NCBI GenBank assembly: GCA_002352135.1
Contig: DEHW01000135.1
Coordinates: 6,510 to 18,602 of the forward strand
Length of the DNA: 12,093 nt
Source of the DNA: Lysobacterales bacterium UBA2790
GTDB taxonomy: Bacteria > Pseudomonadota > Gammaproteobacteria > Xanthomonadales > Xanthomonadaceae
Direction of reading: 5' to 3'
A program made the translations under genes and the position numbers. The notes under the pieces are model-generated. The model worked only from the letters and a program-made list of their open reading frames with translations. It made no database searches and had not been told where the DNA came from. Below, piece after piece: positions 1 to 8,348 of the stretch; position 1 is the first letter of the stretch, and each line of letters begins with the position of its first letter.

Positions 1-1
1 T

Positions 2-1972
2 CGCCGCTCCGGTGTACCGCCCGAGCGGGTGCGCTACCTCTCGGAAATTGCCGACACGGTGCGCCATTACCACCAAGCCACCACGCGCCAGGCGAAACTT
101 GCCCAACAGGCTCAGGCACTGCGTCAGGCGCACGCCTTGTTGCCAGAGCACCTCCGGGACGACCCGGCCTGGCAGGCGGCTGCAGATGGCATTGCGTCCG
201 GTCTGGATACTCACAGCCAGCGCCTTCTCGCTGAGTGGCCCGCCTTGGCGGCGCGATACGCCGGCGATGCCTTCATCACCCATGTCCGGGATCGCGAACT
301 GCGCACCCAGCTTCGCCATGAGACCTTGTCCGGCAATGCAATCGCGAAAGTGTCCCTGCCCCGCTTCCTGGGCGACGGCGACCTGCTGCGCTTTCTGCGC
401 AGCGAACACCTGCCGGGCTACTTTCCCTTCACGGCGGGCGTGTTCCCGTTCAAACGCGAAGGTGAGGACCCGACCCGTATGTTCGCTGGCGAAGGCGATG
501 CCTTCCGCACCAATCGTCGGTTCAAGCGTGTGTCGGAAGGCATGCCTGCGCATCGCCTGTCCACCGCCTTCGATTCCGTGACGCTGTACGGCTGGGACCC
601 GGACGAGCGACCCGACATCTACGGCAAGATCGGCAACGCCGGGGTGTCGATCTGCAATCTCGAAGACATGCGTGCGCTGTACGACGGATTCGACCTCTGC
701 GCCCCCACGACCTCGGTGTCGATGACCATTAATGGCCCGGCCCCGATCATCCTGGCCATGTTCCTCAACACTGCCATCGATCAGCAGCACGCGCGGTTTG
801 TCGCCACGCACGGACGCGAGCCAGACGCAACCGAATATGCGTCACTTAAGGCACGCACGCTGCAGACCGTACGTGGCACCGTGCAAGCCGACATCCTCAA
901 GGAAGATCAGGGCCAGAACACCTGCATCTTCAGCACCGAATTCGCCTTGAAGATGATGGGCGACATCCAAGCCTATTTCGTCGAGCACAAGGTGCAGAAC
1001 TTCTACTCGGTGTCGATATCTGGCTATCACATCGCCGAAGCGGGCGCGAACCCGATCAGCCAGCTCGCCTTCACGCTATCCAACGGGTTTACCTACGTCG
1101 AGAGCTATCTCGCGCGCGGCATGCACATCGATGACTTCGCACCCAACCTGAGTTTTTTCTTCAGCAATGGCATGGACCCGGAATACACGGTGATTGGTCG
1201 CGTGGCTCGGCGAATCTGGGCCATCACGATGCGCGACAAGTACGGCGCCAACGAACGCAGCCAGAAATTGAAGTACCACGTGCAGACATCGGGCCGTTCA
1301 TTGCACGCGCAGGAAATGGACTTCAACGACATCCGCACCACCTTGCAGGCGCTGCTGGCCATCAACGACAACTGCAACAGCCTGCATACCAACGCCTACG
1401 ACGAAGCCATCACCACGCCGACCGACGAATCGGTGCGGCGCGCCATGGCGATCCAGCTCATCATCAACCGCGAATTCGGCCTGGCGAAAAACGAAAACCC
1501 CCTGCAGGGCAGCTTCATCATCGATGAACTAACCGACCTGGTGGAAGAAGCCGTATTGCGTGAATTCGATGCCATCACCTCACGCGGCGGTGTGCTGGGT
1601 GCCATGGAAACCGGCTATCAGCGCGGCAAGATCCAGGACGAGTCGATGCTCTACGAGCACCGCAAACACGACGGCAGTCTGCCCATCATCGGCGTCAACA
1701 CCTTCCTTGGCCCCGACAGCCAGAACATTGATCGCCCCATCGAACTGGCGCGCTCAACGGAAGACGAAAAGCACTCACAACTCAACCGCCTGCGCGACTT
1801 CCAGCGCCGCCATGCCGATCAACGGGCACCGCAACTCGCGTCGGTAAAACGTGCCGCCATGCAAGGCGACAACGTCTTCGAAGCACTGATGGAGGCCGTC
1901 CGCTACTGCTCACTCGGCGAAATCAGCCAGGTCTTGTTTGCAGCGGGCGGGAAATACCGGCGCAACATGTAA
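2..1972 (+). CDS. icmF: Fused isobutyryl-CoA mutase IcmF, C-terminal part (5' end outside window)
   Basis: Adenosylcobalamin-dependent acyl-CoA mutase interconverting isobutyryl-CoA and n-butyryl-CoA in the cytoplasm. The reading frame is open to the left edge, so the GTG at 29 is only an internal codon. Full IcmF proteins are about 1,100 residues and carry an N-terminal B12-binding domain and a MeaI-type GTPase, both left of the window. The roughly 655 residues seen are the substrate-binding TIM-barrel part, with family blocks such as [36 protein letters not shown] and [11 protein letters not shown], and a C-terminus ending KYRRNM. Counting from the GTG at 29, Phe134 (in PFTAGVF) and Gln296 (in DQGQNTCIF) align by eye with the Phe/Gln pair that gives IcmF its isobutyryl specificity; methylmalonyl-CoA mutase has Tyr/Arg there. 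The stop is TAA at 1970-1972. A plain methylmalonyl-CoA mutase is the alternative, but the two residues argue against it. Confidence 0.93.
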   Translation, partial: RRSGVPPERVRYLSEIADTVRHYHQATTRQAKLAQQAQALRQAHALLPEHLRDDPAWQAAADGIASGLDTHSQRLLAEWPALAARYAGDAFITHVRDRELRTQLRHETLSGNAIAKVSLPRFLGDGDLLRFLRSEHLPGYFPFTAGVFPFKREGEDPTRMFAGEGDAFRTNRRFKRVSEGMPAHRLSTAFDSVTLYGWDPDERPDIYGKIGNAGVSICNLEDMRALYDGFDLCAPTTSVSMTINGPAPIILAMFLNTAIDQQHARFVATHGREPDATEYASLKARTLQTVRGTVQADILKEDQGQNTCIFSTEFALKMMGDIQAYFVEHKVQNFYSVSISGYHIAEAGANPISQLAFTLSNGFTYVESYLARGMHIDDFAPNLSFFFSNGMDPEYTVIGRVARRIWAITMRDKYGANERSQKLKYHVQTSGRSLHAQEMDFNDIRTTLQALLAINDNCNSLHTNAYDEAITTPTDESVRRAMAIQLIINREFGLAKNENPLQGSFIIDELTDLVEEAVLREFDAITSRGGVLGAMETGYQRGKIQDESMLYEHRKHDGSLPIIGVNTFLGPDSQNIDRPIELARSTEDEKHSQLNRLRDFQRRHADQRAPQLASVKRAAMQGDNVFEALMEAVRYCSLGEISQVLFAAGGKYRRNM

Positions 1973-1991
1973 GTCGCAACGCTCAAAGTGC

Positions 1992-2021
1992 CGAAGGGCG
2001 AACCGACCGGCTCGCCCTTCG
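1992..2021. terminator. Hairpin between the convergent icmF and pilE 3' ends
   Basis: A perfect 10-bp inverted repeat: CGAAGGGCGA at 1992-2001 and TCGCCCTTCG at 2012-2021, with a 10-nt loop. It lies 20 nt after the icmF stop and 28 nt past the pilE stop, so it could end transcription from both sides. Neither strand has a proper run of T after the stem, so a classical intrinsic terminator is not proven; it could instead protect the mRNA 3' ends. Confidence 0.55.
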
Positions 2022-2048
2022 ATAACTCGCTCACCAATGAAACCGCTG

Positions 2049-2456
2049 CTACTCCCAGCAGCGATCCGCCGCGGTTCCTGCCGAATGCGTGCGAACGTTG
2101 GCCTGATTGATGCCGAGGTCACCGCACTTATCATCGGTCTGCCCACCTTGCGCGGTAGCGCTCAAGGTAAAAGTCGTCCTAGTAATCGCGGCGGCGGCAA
2201 AGTCATAGGTGTTTGCGTCATCTCTGCCGTTAACGTTGCACACTGCGGCAGCATCAAAGCCGACATAAGTGCCATTGGTCGTGTGGAAACGCTCTGCGCA
2301 CTGAGTTAACTCCAAGAGATCACTCTTCGCCAACCCTCTCCGAGACTTTCGAACCTGTTCGTTGTATGCAGGCACCGCAATCATCGTAATTACAGCAATC
2401 ACTGCAACGACGATCATAAGTTCAACCAACGTAAAACCACGATTAAGGGATTTCAT
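2049..2456 (-). CDS. pilE: Type IV pilin PilE
   Basis: Type IVa pilin subunit, exported through the inner membrane and polymerised into the pilus fibre. The 135-residue product has a short leader MKSLNRG followed by FTLVELMIVVAVIAVITMIA, which is the class III prepilin signal: PilD is expected to cut after Gly7 and methylate Phe8, and Glu5 of the mature protein is Glu12 here. A globular domain follows with Cys53, Cys73, Cys111 and Cys133. The last pair probably closes the C-terminal D-region loop. An upstream TTG (2483) in frame would add nine residues, but the ATG at 2456 has GGAG five bases ahead and gives a normal leader. It is the last gene of the pil operon, 48 nt after pilY1. Whether it is the major pilin or a PilE-type minor pilin cannot be told here; a separate pilA may exist elsewhere. 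Confidence 0.92.
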   Translation of the reverse strand: MKSLNRGFTLVELMIVVAVIAVITMIAVPAYNEQVRKSRRGLAKSDLLELTQCAERFHTTNGTYVGFDAAAVCNVNGRDDANTYDFAAAAITRTTFTLSATAQGGQTDDKCGDLGINQANVRTHSAGTAADRCWE

Positions 2457-2461
2457 ACCAA

Positions 2462-2465
2462 CTCC
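2462..2465 (-). promoter_or_regulatory. Ribosome-binding site of pilE
   Basis: GGAG on the minus strand, five bases before the ATG at 2456. It selects this ATG over the in-frame TTG at 2483, whose extra residues would lie in front of the pilin leader. Confidence 0.7.
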
Positions 2466-2475
2466 GGCCGGTGCG

Positions 2476-2495
2476 CGCGCCAAGCGGCAGGCGCG
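2476..2495 (-). other. Stem-loop in the pilY1-pilE gap
   Basis: On the minus strand, CGCGCC (2495-2490) pairs perfectly with GGCGCG (2481-2476) across an 8-nt loop. It starts 10 nt after the pilY1 stop and lies just before the pilE ribosome-binding site. No T run follows, so it is not an intrinsic terminator. It may be an RNA stability or processing element that sets pilE expression apart from pilY1; that role is inferred from position only. Confidence 0.35.
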
Positions 2496-2504
2496 ATTAC
2501 AACA

Positions 2505-5500
2505 TTACTGCAACTGCCGCCAAGACTGAACACCACACGACAAACCACCAATCGAGCGGGTACCGTTGCTCAACACAACTCCAATATCAAGCCGACAACC
2601 TTGCGCTGCCCCGGGCGTCACTGCACTGCATCCAGAGTCGCCTGCAGTACAAGGATTACCGTCCTCATCGACATACTGCAACTCACAACCGGTATCAATC
2701 CCTGGCCTACACGCTCCGGAGCCAGGCGGCGTAACCACAAAATCAGGAACATCAATCGCCCCGCCATCAGATCCAATCACAACGCCACCGCAGTCAGTGC
2801 ATGTAGCATCGTCAAATCCAAAATTGGCAGCGCCAGTCAAAGCTGAAAGCGCGTACAACCTGTTCTCACCACCTGGTTGACAGGCATCACCTTTCGGCGT
2901 GTACGTCGTGAAGAATACCCTACCTAACTGCACCTTTGGCTGCCCGACAAATCGCTCGCCAATCTTCGTGCTACCTACTGCCAAGTCGACGTACCAGCCC
3001 TTCTCGTTGTTCCAGTCAACCGCCACATTGCTCATGGTTCGAGCGAGACCATCCGTGGTCATAATCTCACCGGTTATACTCTGCTGCGTTAGCTGGGACC
3101 GACCACCCACTGACGCGCCGTTATCCCAGACACCGTAGAACGTTTCCATCGGCGGCGTCGAGCTGACTGTATTGTCACCCACCTCGAAGTACTTGCCCGT
3201 TCCAAAAAACACCATCTGACCACTCAGGTGGTGGACCGCCGCACTAAGCGATCCAGTAATTGGCTGGCGATTCCCACTAGCATCTTTGGCTACATAGAAC
3301 GGACCGCCATAGGCAACCGTCGGCACTCCCGCGGCACTGATGACAACCTTCCAAACGTTGCCGTGCAAATCGGCCGCATAAACCGTATCCGCTCGACCAT
3401 CAAAATCACTGTCTACAGGAACAGCCGACATCAAACCGTTGGGATCGGAAGCTGTGCCCGAACTTCCCAGCACAACATTATGTTCAATCGATCCATCCGA
3501 TGGATCCAAGAAAAACAACCGCGCCTGATGATCATTCGCACCAGCGCCGTTCGGCACAGTGACATACCACTGGTTACCTCTGTAATAGGCAGCCTTTGGA
3601 TCACCAAGCGTATATCCGAGATTAGCGTTCTTGAACTCCCACAAGAAGCTGCTCATGGAGAAACTTGAGCCGGCATCTGTCACATCCAATGCAAATACCG
3701 ACCGCCCACCCGCACCCATCGGCGTAAGCAGAATTGTCTTCCATGAGCCACCGAGTCTTACGTCAAACTGCGCCGGCGATCCGTCCACTCCGAAATGATG
3801 GGCATACGTCTTCTTTGGTAACTCCTTAACCAACCCTAACGACCCGTTCGGCATTACACTGAAAAGCAAGTCGCCGCCAGTCTCCGTCGCATCAAACGCA
3901 TGCAACATGCCGTCGTTCGAACCTACGAAAAGAACCGGATCCTTAGCGCGCTTCTGCTTCAAGAAGTGTGCGTATGTCCCGAAGATCGAGTCATCACTCC
4001 CGCCTCCCTCAGCAGCAGGCAAGGTCTCATAACCGAAACTATTGGCGCGTATCACTTCGGGCTTTGAACCGATGATGTCACCAAATGCTCGCAAGCGATT
4101 TCGCAAAGGCCCACCATTCGTTCCCTCATTGGCATGGCTGCCGCGCACATAATCGATGACTTCGCTCACCGTGATACCAGTGCCATAAGCTGTAATATCC
4201 GATGCAACAATACCCAAGTGTGCCTCTGCAGATGTAGCCCCACCGAGCCCAGAAACCGTAAACGGGGACAGGGCGTAACTCGATCCACTGGGGAGGGCAA
4301 CATAAATATCGCGAGAGGAATGATCCACCGGCGAACCAGAATTGAACTTAGCCGATACCGACCATGCGACACTCGCTAGACTACCATCCGAATTCAAGTT
4401 GTAGGCCTTGACATCGCCAGTCCAATCCGCGCTGTCAAACTCCGGAACATACACCAAGAAACTGGTATCACGCCTTGTCGCAGAAGCGGACACACCATTT
4501 GAAGCAAGCGAGCGAGCAACAATTTCCTGCAACACACTCGACAATTCCGACGCAAAAACGTCTGGCTCACGGGCAGAGAAGAAACCACCGCGCGAATTAA
4601 TCGCAGCATGCAGCAAATCATCCACCTGGGCGGTACCACCTGTAGGGTTCGGCCAATTGATGTTGATCGCCGGTGAATTGGCGAGCGCATCGAACGCTGT
4701 TGTTGGTGAAACCGTGCCCGCAACACCAAAACCGATACCGAACGTCACCATGTGCTGCCAGAACGCAGGATTGATCGTTGATGTCGGGACCAAGTTATCT
4801 ATAGTACCGCGTAGATCTCGCTTCCAATAATACATAGCGACATCCGCAAGCGTGTTGCCGCGACCGTCGCGAAACGGAGTCACCGCGTCGAATGTGAACG
4901 AACCAGATGGACCAAGAATGGTTGGACCACCCGTTGAGTCAGTATCGGCCTGAGCTCCTGCTGTTTCCGCCGCGGCGCCATTCCAATAACCGTCTGTCAT
5001 CAAGATCGTGTAGCTCTGCCTGCAGGCCAAATGACTACTCGCATCGTTCGTGCCAGGTATTTTTCCCCATGGGCCAGGATTGTCCGAGCGTGAAAAATAC
5101 TGACCCGCATTGTCAAGTGCCCAGCGCAAAGGTGTACCCCAAGGCTCCCAACTACTGCCATAAAGCGTATTAAAAAATGAGGTTCGATCCGCGCCGGAAA
5201 ATTGCCTCACGCCGCTCATTACCACTTCAGTATTGGCCACTCCATCCACAGACGTACCGGACTTATTGATCGCACCAAATCCAACGCGCATTTTCTCCGA
5301 CTGGGATGCGAAAGCGCGACCAACACCTGCCGCTGCCGCCAAATGCCGCGACCTGTAGTAAGTAAACCAGTTTGCGAAATTCTGAATTTCTGCGGTGTAG
5401 CTACAGCTGCCTGCCACGCAACCAACATCTGTTCTGTTCTCGCGACCGTCACCAGTGAAAGGAGCATTTGCTACCTTAATTTCGACGCGTTGATAGTTTG

Positions 5501-6107
5501 CCGCATTCCAAACTGCCCCACCTAGGAACCGTGCATAAGTCGCCGGGTAATAACTTCTATCAGCCCAAGCCCCCCACGCACTCCCGGCATTGTTCGTATA
5601 CACCCATTGTGCGTTCTGAGTAACATTTGTCGTCAGATTCAGGGTTCCCGGACCACCTCGCGCCGGATGATATCGGGCGGCCAGTGGATTCGAATCCGCC
5701 CACAGCGACCCATCGGCGTTTGCCCAAGGCCGATATGTAATAGCCGGATTATAATACAAAGGGTTATAGGAAGACGAACGAAAAGCCAAAGCAGAAACGG
5801 CCTCATTCGCATTCCCTGAGGCATAATTTACTGAGGCTACCTGGTTGCTATATTCACTGGCGTTCCCATATACACCGTTTGGTCTGGGGAACATGAACAA
5901 GACGGCACTATCTGGAATAGATTCCCAGTACATCGATCCAGAGTCGTCCAACACGAACAGGATATTTGGATCAACCGGCGAAGGAAGAAACAACGGGCTT
6001 TGCGAAACATCAATTGCCGCTCTCGCTGACATCCCGGACGCCATCGTCAGGGCGGCGACGAGCGCCACCAGCGCGCGCTTCACTGAAACGGATTGCATGG
6101 CGAACAT
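2505..6107 (-). CDS. pilY1: PilY1, type IV pilus tip adhesin / mechanosensor
   Basis: Large exported protein of 1,200 residues (P. aeruginosa PilY1 has about 1,160). Known homologues sit at the pilus tip with the minor pilins, and act in adhesion, calcium-dependent control of pilus retraction and surface sensing. Residues 1-30 look like a Sec signal peptide with an ARA cleavage site. An N-terminal von Willebrand A-like domain has an intact MIDAS: D54-x-S56-x-S58 within LDDSGSM, and T371-D372-G373. From about residue 720 comes the PilY1 beta-propeller domain (LFVGSNDGMLHAFDA). It carries an EF-hand-like calcium loop, DSDFDGRAD at 899-907, matching in place the P. aeruginosa calcium site. The last 130 residues hold nine cysteines, and the protein ends SWRQLQ. 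The ATG at 6107 is chosen because AAGGAG precedes it by 7 nt; the TTG at 6125 is in frame but poor. Base composition is noticeably AT-richer than the flanking operons. Confidence 0.95.
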   Translation of the reverse strand: MFAMQSVSVKRALVALVAALTMASGMSARAAIDVSQSPLFLPSPVDPNILFVLDDSGSMYWESIPDSAVLFMFPRPNGVYGNASEYSNQVASVNYASGNANEAVSALAFRSSSYNPLYYNPAITYRPWANADGSLWADSNPLAARYHPARGGPGTLNLTTNVTQNAQWVYTNNAGSAWGAWADRSYYPATYARFLGGAVWNAANYQRVEIKVANAPFTGDGRENRTDVGCVAGSCSYTAEIQNFANWFTYYRSRHLAAAAGVGRAFASQSEKMRVGFGAINKSGTSVDGVANTEVVMSGVRQFSGADRTSFFNTLYGSSWEPWGTPLRWALDNAGQYFSRSDNPGPWGKIPGTNDASSHLACRQSYTILMTDGYWNGAAAETAGAQADTDSTGGPTILGPSGSFTFDAVTPFRDGRGNTLADVAMYYWKRDLRGTIDNLVPTSTINPAFWQHMVTFGIGFGVAGTVSPTTAFDALANSPAININWPNPTGGTAQVDDLLHAAINSRGGFFSAREPDVFASELSSVLQEIVARSLASNGVSASATRRDTSFLVYVPEFDSADWTGDVKAYNLNSDGSLASVAWSVSAKFNSGSPVDHSSRDIYVALPSGSSYALSPFTVSGLGGATSAEAHLGIVASDITAYGTGITVSEVIDYVRGSHANEGTNGGPLRNRLRAFGDIIGSKPEVIRANSFGYETLPAAEGGGSDDSIFGTYAHFLKQKRAKDPVLFVGSNDGMLHAFDATETGGDLLFSVMPNGSLGLVKELPKKTYAHHFGVDGSPAQFDVRLGGSWKTILLTPMGAGGRSVFALDVTDAGSSFSMSSFLWEFKNANLGYTLGDPKAAYYRGNQWYVTVPNGAGANDHQARLFFLDPSDGSIEHNVVLGSSGTASDPNGLMSAVPVDSDFDGRADTVYAADLHGNVWKVVISAAGVPTVAYGGPFYVAKDASGNRQPITGSLSAAVHHLSGQMVFFGTGKYFEVGDNTVSSTPPMETFYGVWDNGASVGGRSQLTQQSITGEIMTTDGLARTMSNVAVDWNNEKGWYVDLAVGSTKIGERFVGQPKVQLGRVFFTTYTPKGDACQPGGENRLYALSALTGAANFGFDDATCTDCGGVVIGSDGGAIDVPDFVVTPPGSGACRPGIDTGCELQYVDEDGNPCTAGDSGCSAVTPGAAQGCRLDIGVVLSNGTRSIGGLSCGVQSWRQLQ

Positions 6108-6114
6108 AGCCAAA

Positions 6115-6120
6115 CTCCTT
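6115..6120 (-). promoter_or_regulatory. Ribosome-binding site of pilY1
   Basis: AAGGAG on the minus strand, 7 nt before the ATG at 6107. It decides the start over the TTG at 6125 and the later ATG at 6098. It lies in the short gap after the pilX stop (6135). Confidence 0.8.
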
Positions 6121-6134
6121 CTCAACAGCTAAAT

Positions 6135-6611
6135 CTATGGTACGAAGACAGACTGAACAACCGACCAAGCGCTGGCGTCAGCTGGGGCCACGGTATCGGC
6201 GTCTGCCACACTTATCTTGAACACCGCGCAATCCAACGCGCCCAATGCACTGCCGGCAACGATTTCGGACTCAAGGCCGCTGCCGCGTGCCGCCTCATGG
6301 CGGATCGCCAATACATGAGCCTCGCCAGCCGCCGGGGCGCTACCAAGCCAAGTTGGTAAGCTGGCAGAATCCGAAACACACAAACCCTGCTCAACAGCGG
6401 TTCTTAGCGCGCGCTGCTCTGCTCGAAGCGCGGCTTCGGAACGCTCGAACGCACGCGCGTCCGCCCAATACGCAGAAGCCATTTTCTCCTGCAGACTAGT
6501 AACTTGCGATGCTGACAGAGCGAGCATGGTCAGCAGTATTAGAATCATCATCGACACAAACAATGCGGCACCGCGCTGTTGTCTCTGTGGAAAGTGATTG
6601 AATTGGTTCAT
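6135..6611 (-). CDS. pilX: Minor pilin PilX
   Basis: 158-residue PilX-family minor pilin, a GspK-like component of the pilus priming/tip complex in the inner membrane. The leader MNQFNHFPQRQQRG ends at Gly14 and is followed by a hydrophobic helix (AALFVSMMILILLTMLALSA) and the typical SLQEKMASAYW stretch of the PilX N-terminal domain. Position 5 of the mature protein is Val, not the usual Glu, which fits GspK-like tip subunits. Two cysteines (in GLCVS and LDCAVF) remain for a possible disulphide. The ATG at 6611 has AGGAA five bases ahead and lies one base after the pilW stop. An in-frame ATG at 6677 would place 22 unrelated residues before the leader and overlap pilW, so it was not used. Confidence 0.9.
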   Translation of the reverse strand: MNQFNHFPQRQQRGAALFVSMMILILLTMLALSASQVTSLQEKMASAYWADARAFERSEAALRAEQRALRTAVEQGLCVSDSASLPTWLGSAPAAGEAHVLAIRHEAARGSGLESEIVAGSALGALDCAVFKISVADADTVAPADASAWSVVQSVFVP

Positions 6612-6612
6612 G

Positions 6613-7812
6613 TCAATTCCTGTTCCGATTTCGCATGGAAACGAGTGTTTCGTGTGACTGGCGGACCCGCCCATCATCGGCGAACGTGAACACAGAATCC
6701 GCCAACCGAATTTGTGATGCGGCAGCGTCGCGAGCGGCAGATGATGAATTCGGGCTTCGGGTAATCACCCCCATTCGGGCGGTTGCCACCCGCCTCCACC
6801 GCGCAGGGTCATCCGCACCAACCGGGAGTCCGGCAATCCCGTCTGCCGTGTGATAGACATCCACCTGATCATCTTGAGGCGCGCTAGTGTCCACACCGAA
6901 CACGAATTGAAGCGACTCCACCCCTTCAACCAAAGTTTCTGATGGCCCGAGGAACGTTGCACTCGATGGATCGAGGTTTCGCCGCTTAAGAGATGGCTGG
7001 CCAGACGCACCATCTATCCCGGCGTAGTACACAACGTAATTGTAGTTGTGCACACTCGTCCCGGGTGGTGCATAACCGTCTTCGAACTGCGCACTCCAGC
7101 CCACCGCATTCAATCCGCTAATACCAACATTCACAATGCCCGCCACGGGGGCCGTCCTAGCTTGCACCAGGCTCAGTTTTCGACAATTTGTAACGCCGTA
7201 GACACTATCCAATGTAAAGAATGGCTGATCGGCCAGATCTGTAATCTGAAATTGCGCATTGGCTATATCAACAATAACCGAATCAACGAACTCTGGACTC
7301 AAAAAACGAACGACAAGCACATCACTTCCAACCACTGCCTCGTTGAGCAAGGCGTCAAGCTCGGTCGGCAATGCCGGACTCCATTCACCACTCACTGTGG
7401 CAGCGGTTGCCCCCGCCGAAAGATCGACTGCATCTCCCGGCCCTGTACCCGCGTACTCATAGGCCTGAATCGGATAATCGACACGGAACGCATAGGGTGC
7501 CGCCGCAACAGCGCCAGCACTCATGTGCACAAACAGGCCACCCGCAGCCGACAGATAGGCACGTTCGTTCAGGCAGCCAACGTGGCCTGTGACCCGCAAA
7601 TCTCTCTTGAGAAACTCTGTAGCGAATCTTCCTGCTTCCTGTGCTCTAGAAGAACCCTCAGCCGCACCAAAGGCAGCTCTTGTCGAGCCGAATATCTCAA
7701 CCAGACCCAACAAAAGTAGAACACCGATTGCGAGGGCGACCATCAGTTCGACCAATGACAGACCTTGCTGGGAGGCGCGAATGCGGCGTCTCATCGCATT
7801 CACAATACTCAT
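6613..7812 (-). CDS. pilW: Minor pilin PilW
   Basis: 399-residue PilW-family minor pilin (GspJ-like), part of the PilV-PilW-PilX-PilY1 tip complex. The leader MSIVNAMRRRIRASQQG is cut after Gly17, followed by LSLVELMVALAIGVLLLLGL with the conserved Glu at residue 22 (mature Glu5). The rest is a large periplasmic domain with PilW-typical stretches (FLKRDLRVTGHVGC, LVEGVESLQFVFGVD, RVATARMGVITRSP) and two cysteines (GHVGC, VTNCRK) that may pair. The ATG overlaps the pilV stop by four bases (ATGA), so translation is probably coupled; no strong ribosome-binding site is visible. A later in-frame ATG at 7794 is possible but has no better site. Most of the gene is AT-rich compared with fimT and the right-hand operon. 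Confidence 0.93.
   Translation of the reverse strand: MSIVNAMRRRIRASQQGLSLVELMVALAIGVLLLLGLVEIFGSTRAAFGAAEGSSRAQEAGRFATEFLKRDLRVTGHVGCLNERAYLSAAGGLFVHMSAGAVAAAPYAFRVDYPIQAYEYAGTGPGDAVDLSAGATAATVSGEWSPALPTELDALLNEAVVGSDVLVVRFLSPEFVDSVIVDIANAQFQITDLADQPFFTLDSVYGVTNCRKLSLVQARTAPVAGIVNVGISGLNAVGWSAQFEDGYAPPGTSVHNYNYVVYYAGIDGASGQPSLKRRNLDPSSATFLGPSETLVEGVESLQFVFGVDTSAPQDDQVDVYHTADGIAGLPVGADDPARWRRVATARMGVITRSPNSSSAARDAAASQIRLADSVFTFADDGRVRQSHETLVSMRNRNRN
6617..6621 (-). promoter_or_regulatory. Ribosome-binding site of pilX
   Basis: AGGAA on the minus strand, 5 nt before the ATG at 6611, inside the last codons of pilW. It supports the short pilX start that yields a normal prepilin leader. Confidence 0.6.
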
Positions 7813-8336
7813 AGCTCGGTCACCAACGTGAACAAGGTTTCCGAATCGCTGTTGCAGGCCTCAGTCACTGCTCCCGCGCCTGATCGGTCATCTGTCCAGC
7901 AGATGTCGACCGTCAACTGCAGGCGATCCGGATTTCCACCAAGCGGCACAGCAGTGGCCCGCAGACGCCCTCCGGGCAACACCCGGCACACATGGTCCCC
8001 TAATCGTCGGATGTCGCAATTCAAGGAGTCCAAGCCACCACCGCAATTGTAGAGAGGCGCGGTCGCAATATCGCAATTGGCGGCCGACCACGCTGGCTGC
8101 AGGATGTATCCAAGCTTGTCTCCACCGCCAATGGCGATATAGGCTCGCGCCGTGTCAATGTACTCGTATGCAAGATTAGCCGCCTGAGTCCGGTAGTTGG
8201 CACTCTGGGTATTGCGCAACGAGACCCCCATAAGCGAAGCCATTCCCAGCAGTCCAATTGAAAGCACCAACACTGCCACCATTACCTCGATGAGCGATAC
8301 ACCACGTTCAGTATCAGCTTGCCATTTCGTAGTCAT
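7809..8336 (-). CDS. pilV: Minor pilin PilV
   Basis: 175-residue PilV-family minor pilin (GspI-like). The leader MTTKWQADTERG is cut after Gly12, giving VSLIEVMVAVLVLSIGLLGM with the conserved Glu at residue 17 (mature Glu5). The following NTQSANYRTQAANLAYEYID stretch is typical of PilV helices. Several cysteines lie in the globular part (ANCD, YNCGG, LNCD, HVCRV, ICWTD, EACN), more than in a plain pilin. The gene starts 12 nt after the fimT stop and overlaps pilW by four bases. The ribosome-binding site is weak (TGGGTTCTT before the ATG), so it may rely on ribosomes arriving from fimT. Confidence 0.92.
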   Translation of the reverse strand: MTTKWQADTERGVSLIEVMVAVLVLSIGLLGMASLMGVSLRNTQSANYRTQAANLAYEYIDTARAYIAIGGGDKLGYILQPAWSAANCDIATAPLYNCGGGLDSLNCDIRRLGDHVCRVLPGGRLRATAVPLGGNPDRLQLTVDICWTDDRSGAGAVTEACNSDSETLFTLVTEL

Positions 8337-8348
8337 ATAAAGAACCCA

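Noticed and set aside
2457..2504. A PilY2-like small gene between pilY1 and pilE
   Set aside because: The gap is only 48 bases and holds a stem-loop and the pilE ribosome-binding site, with no room for a gene.
2505..6125. Longer pilY1 starting at the TTG at 6125
   Set aside because: The ATG at 6107 is preceded by AAGGAG at the right distance and yields a normal signal peptide; the TTG has no such site.
7048..7719. 223-codon plus-strand open frame opposite pilW
   Set aside because: It is antisense to pilW, with a composition typical of a shadow frame and no recognisable family.
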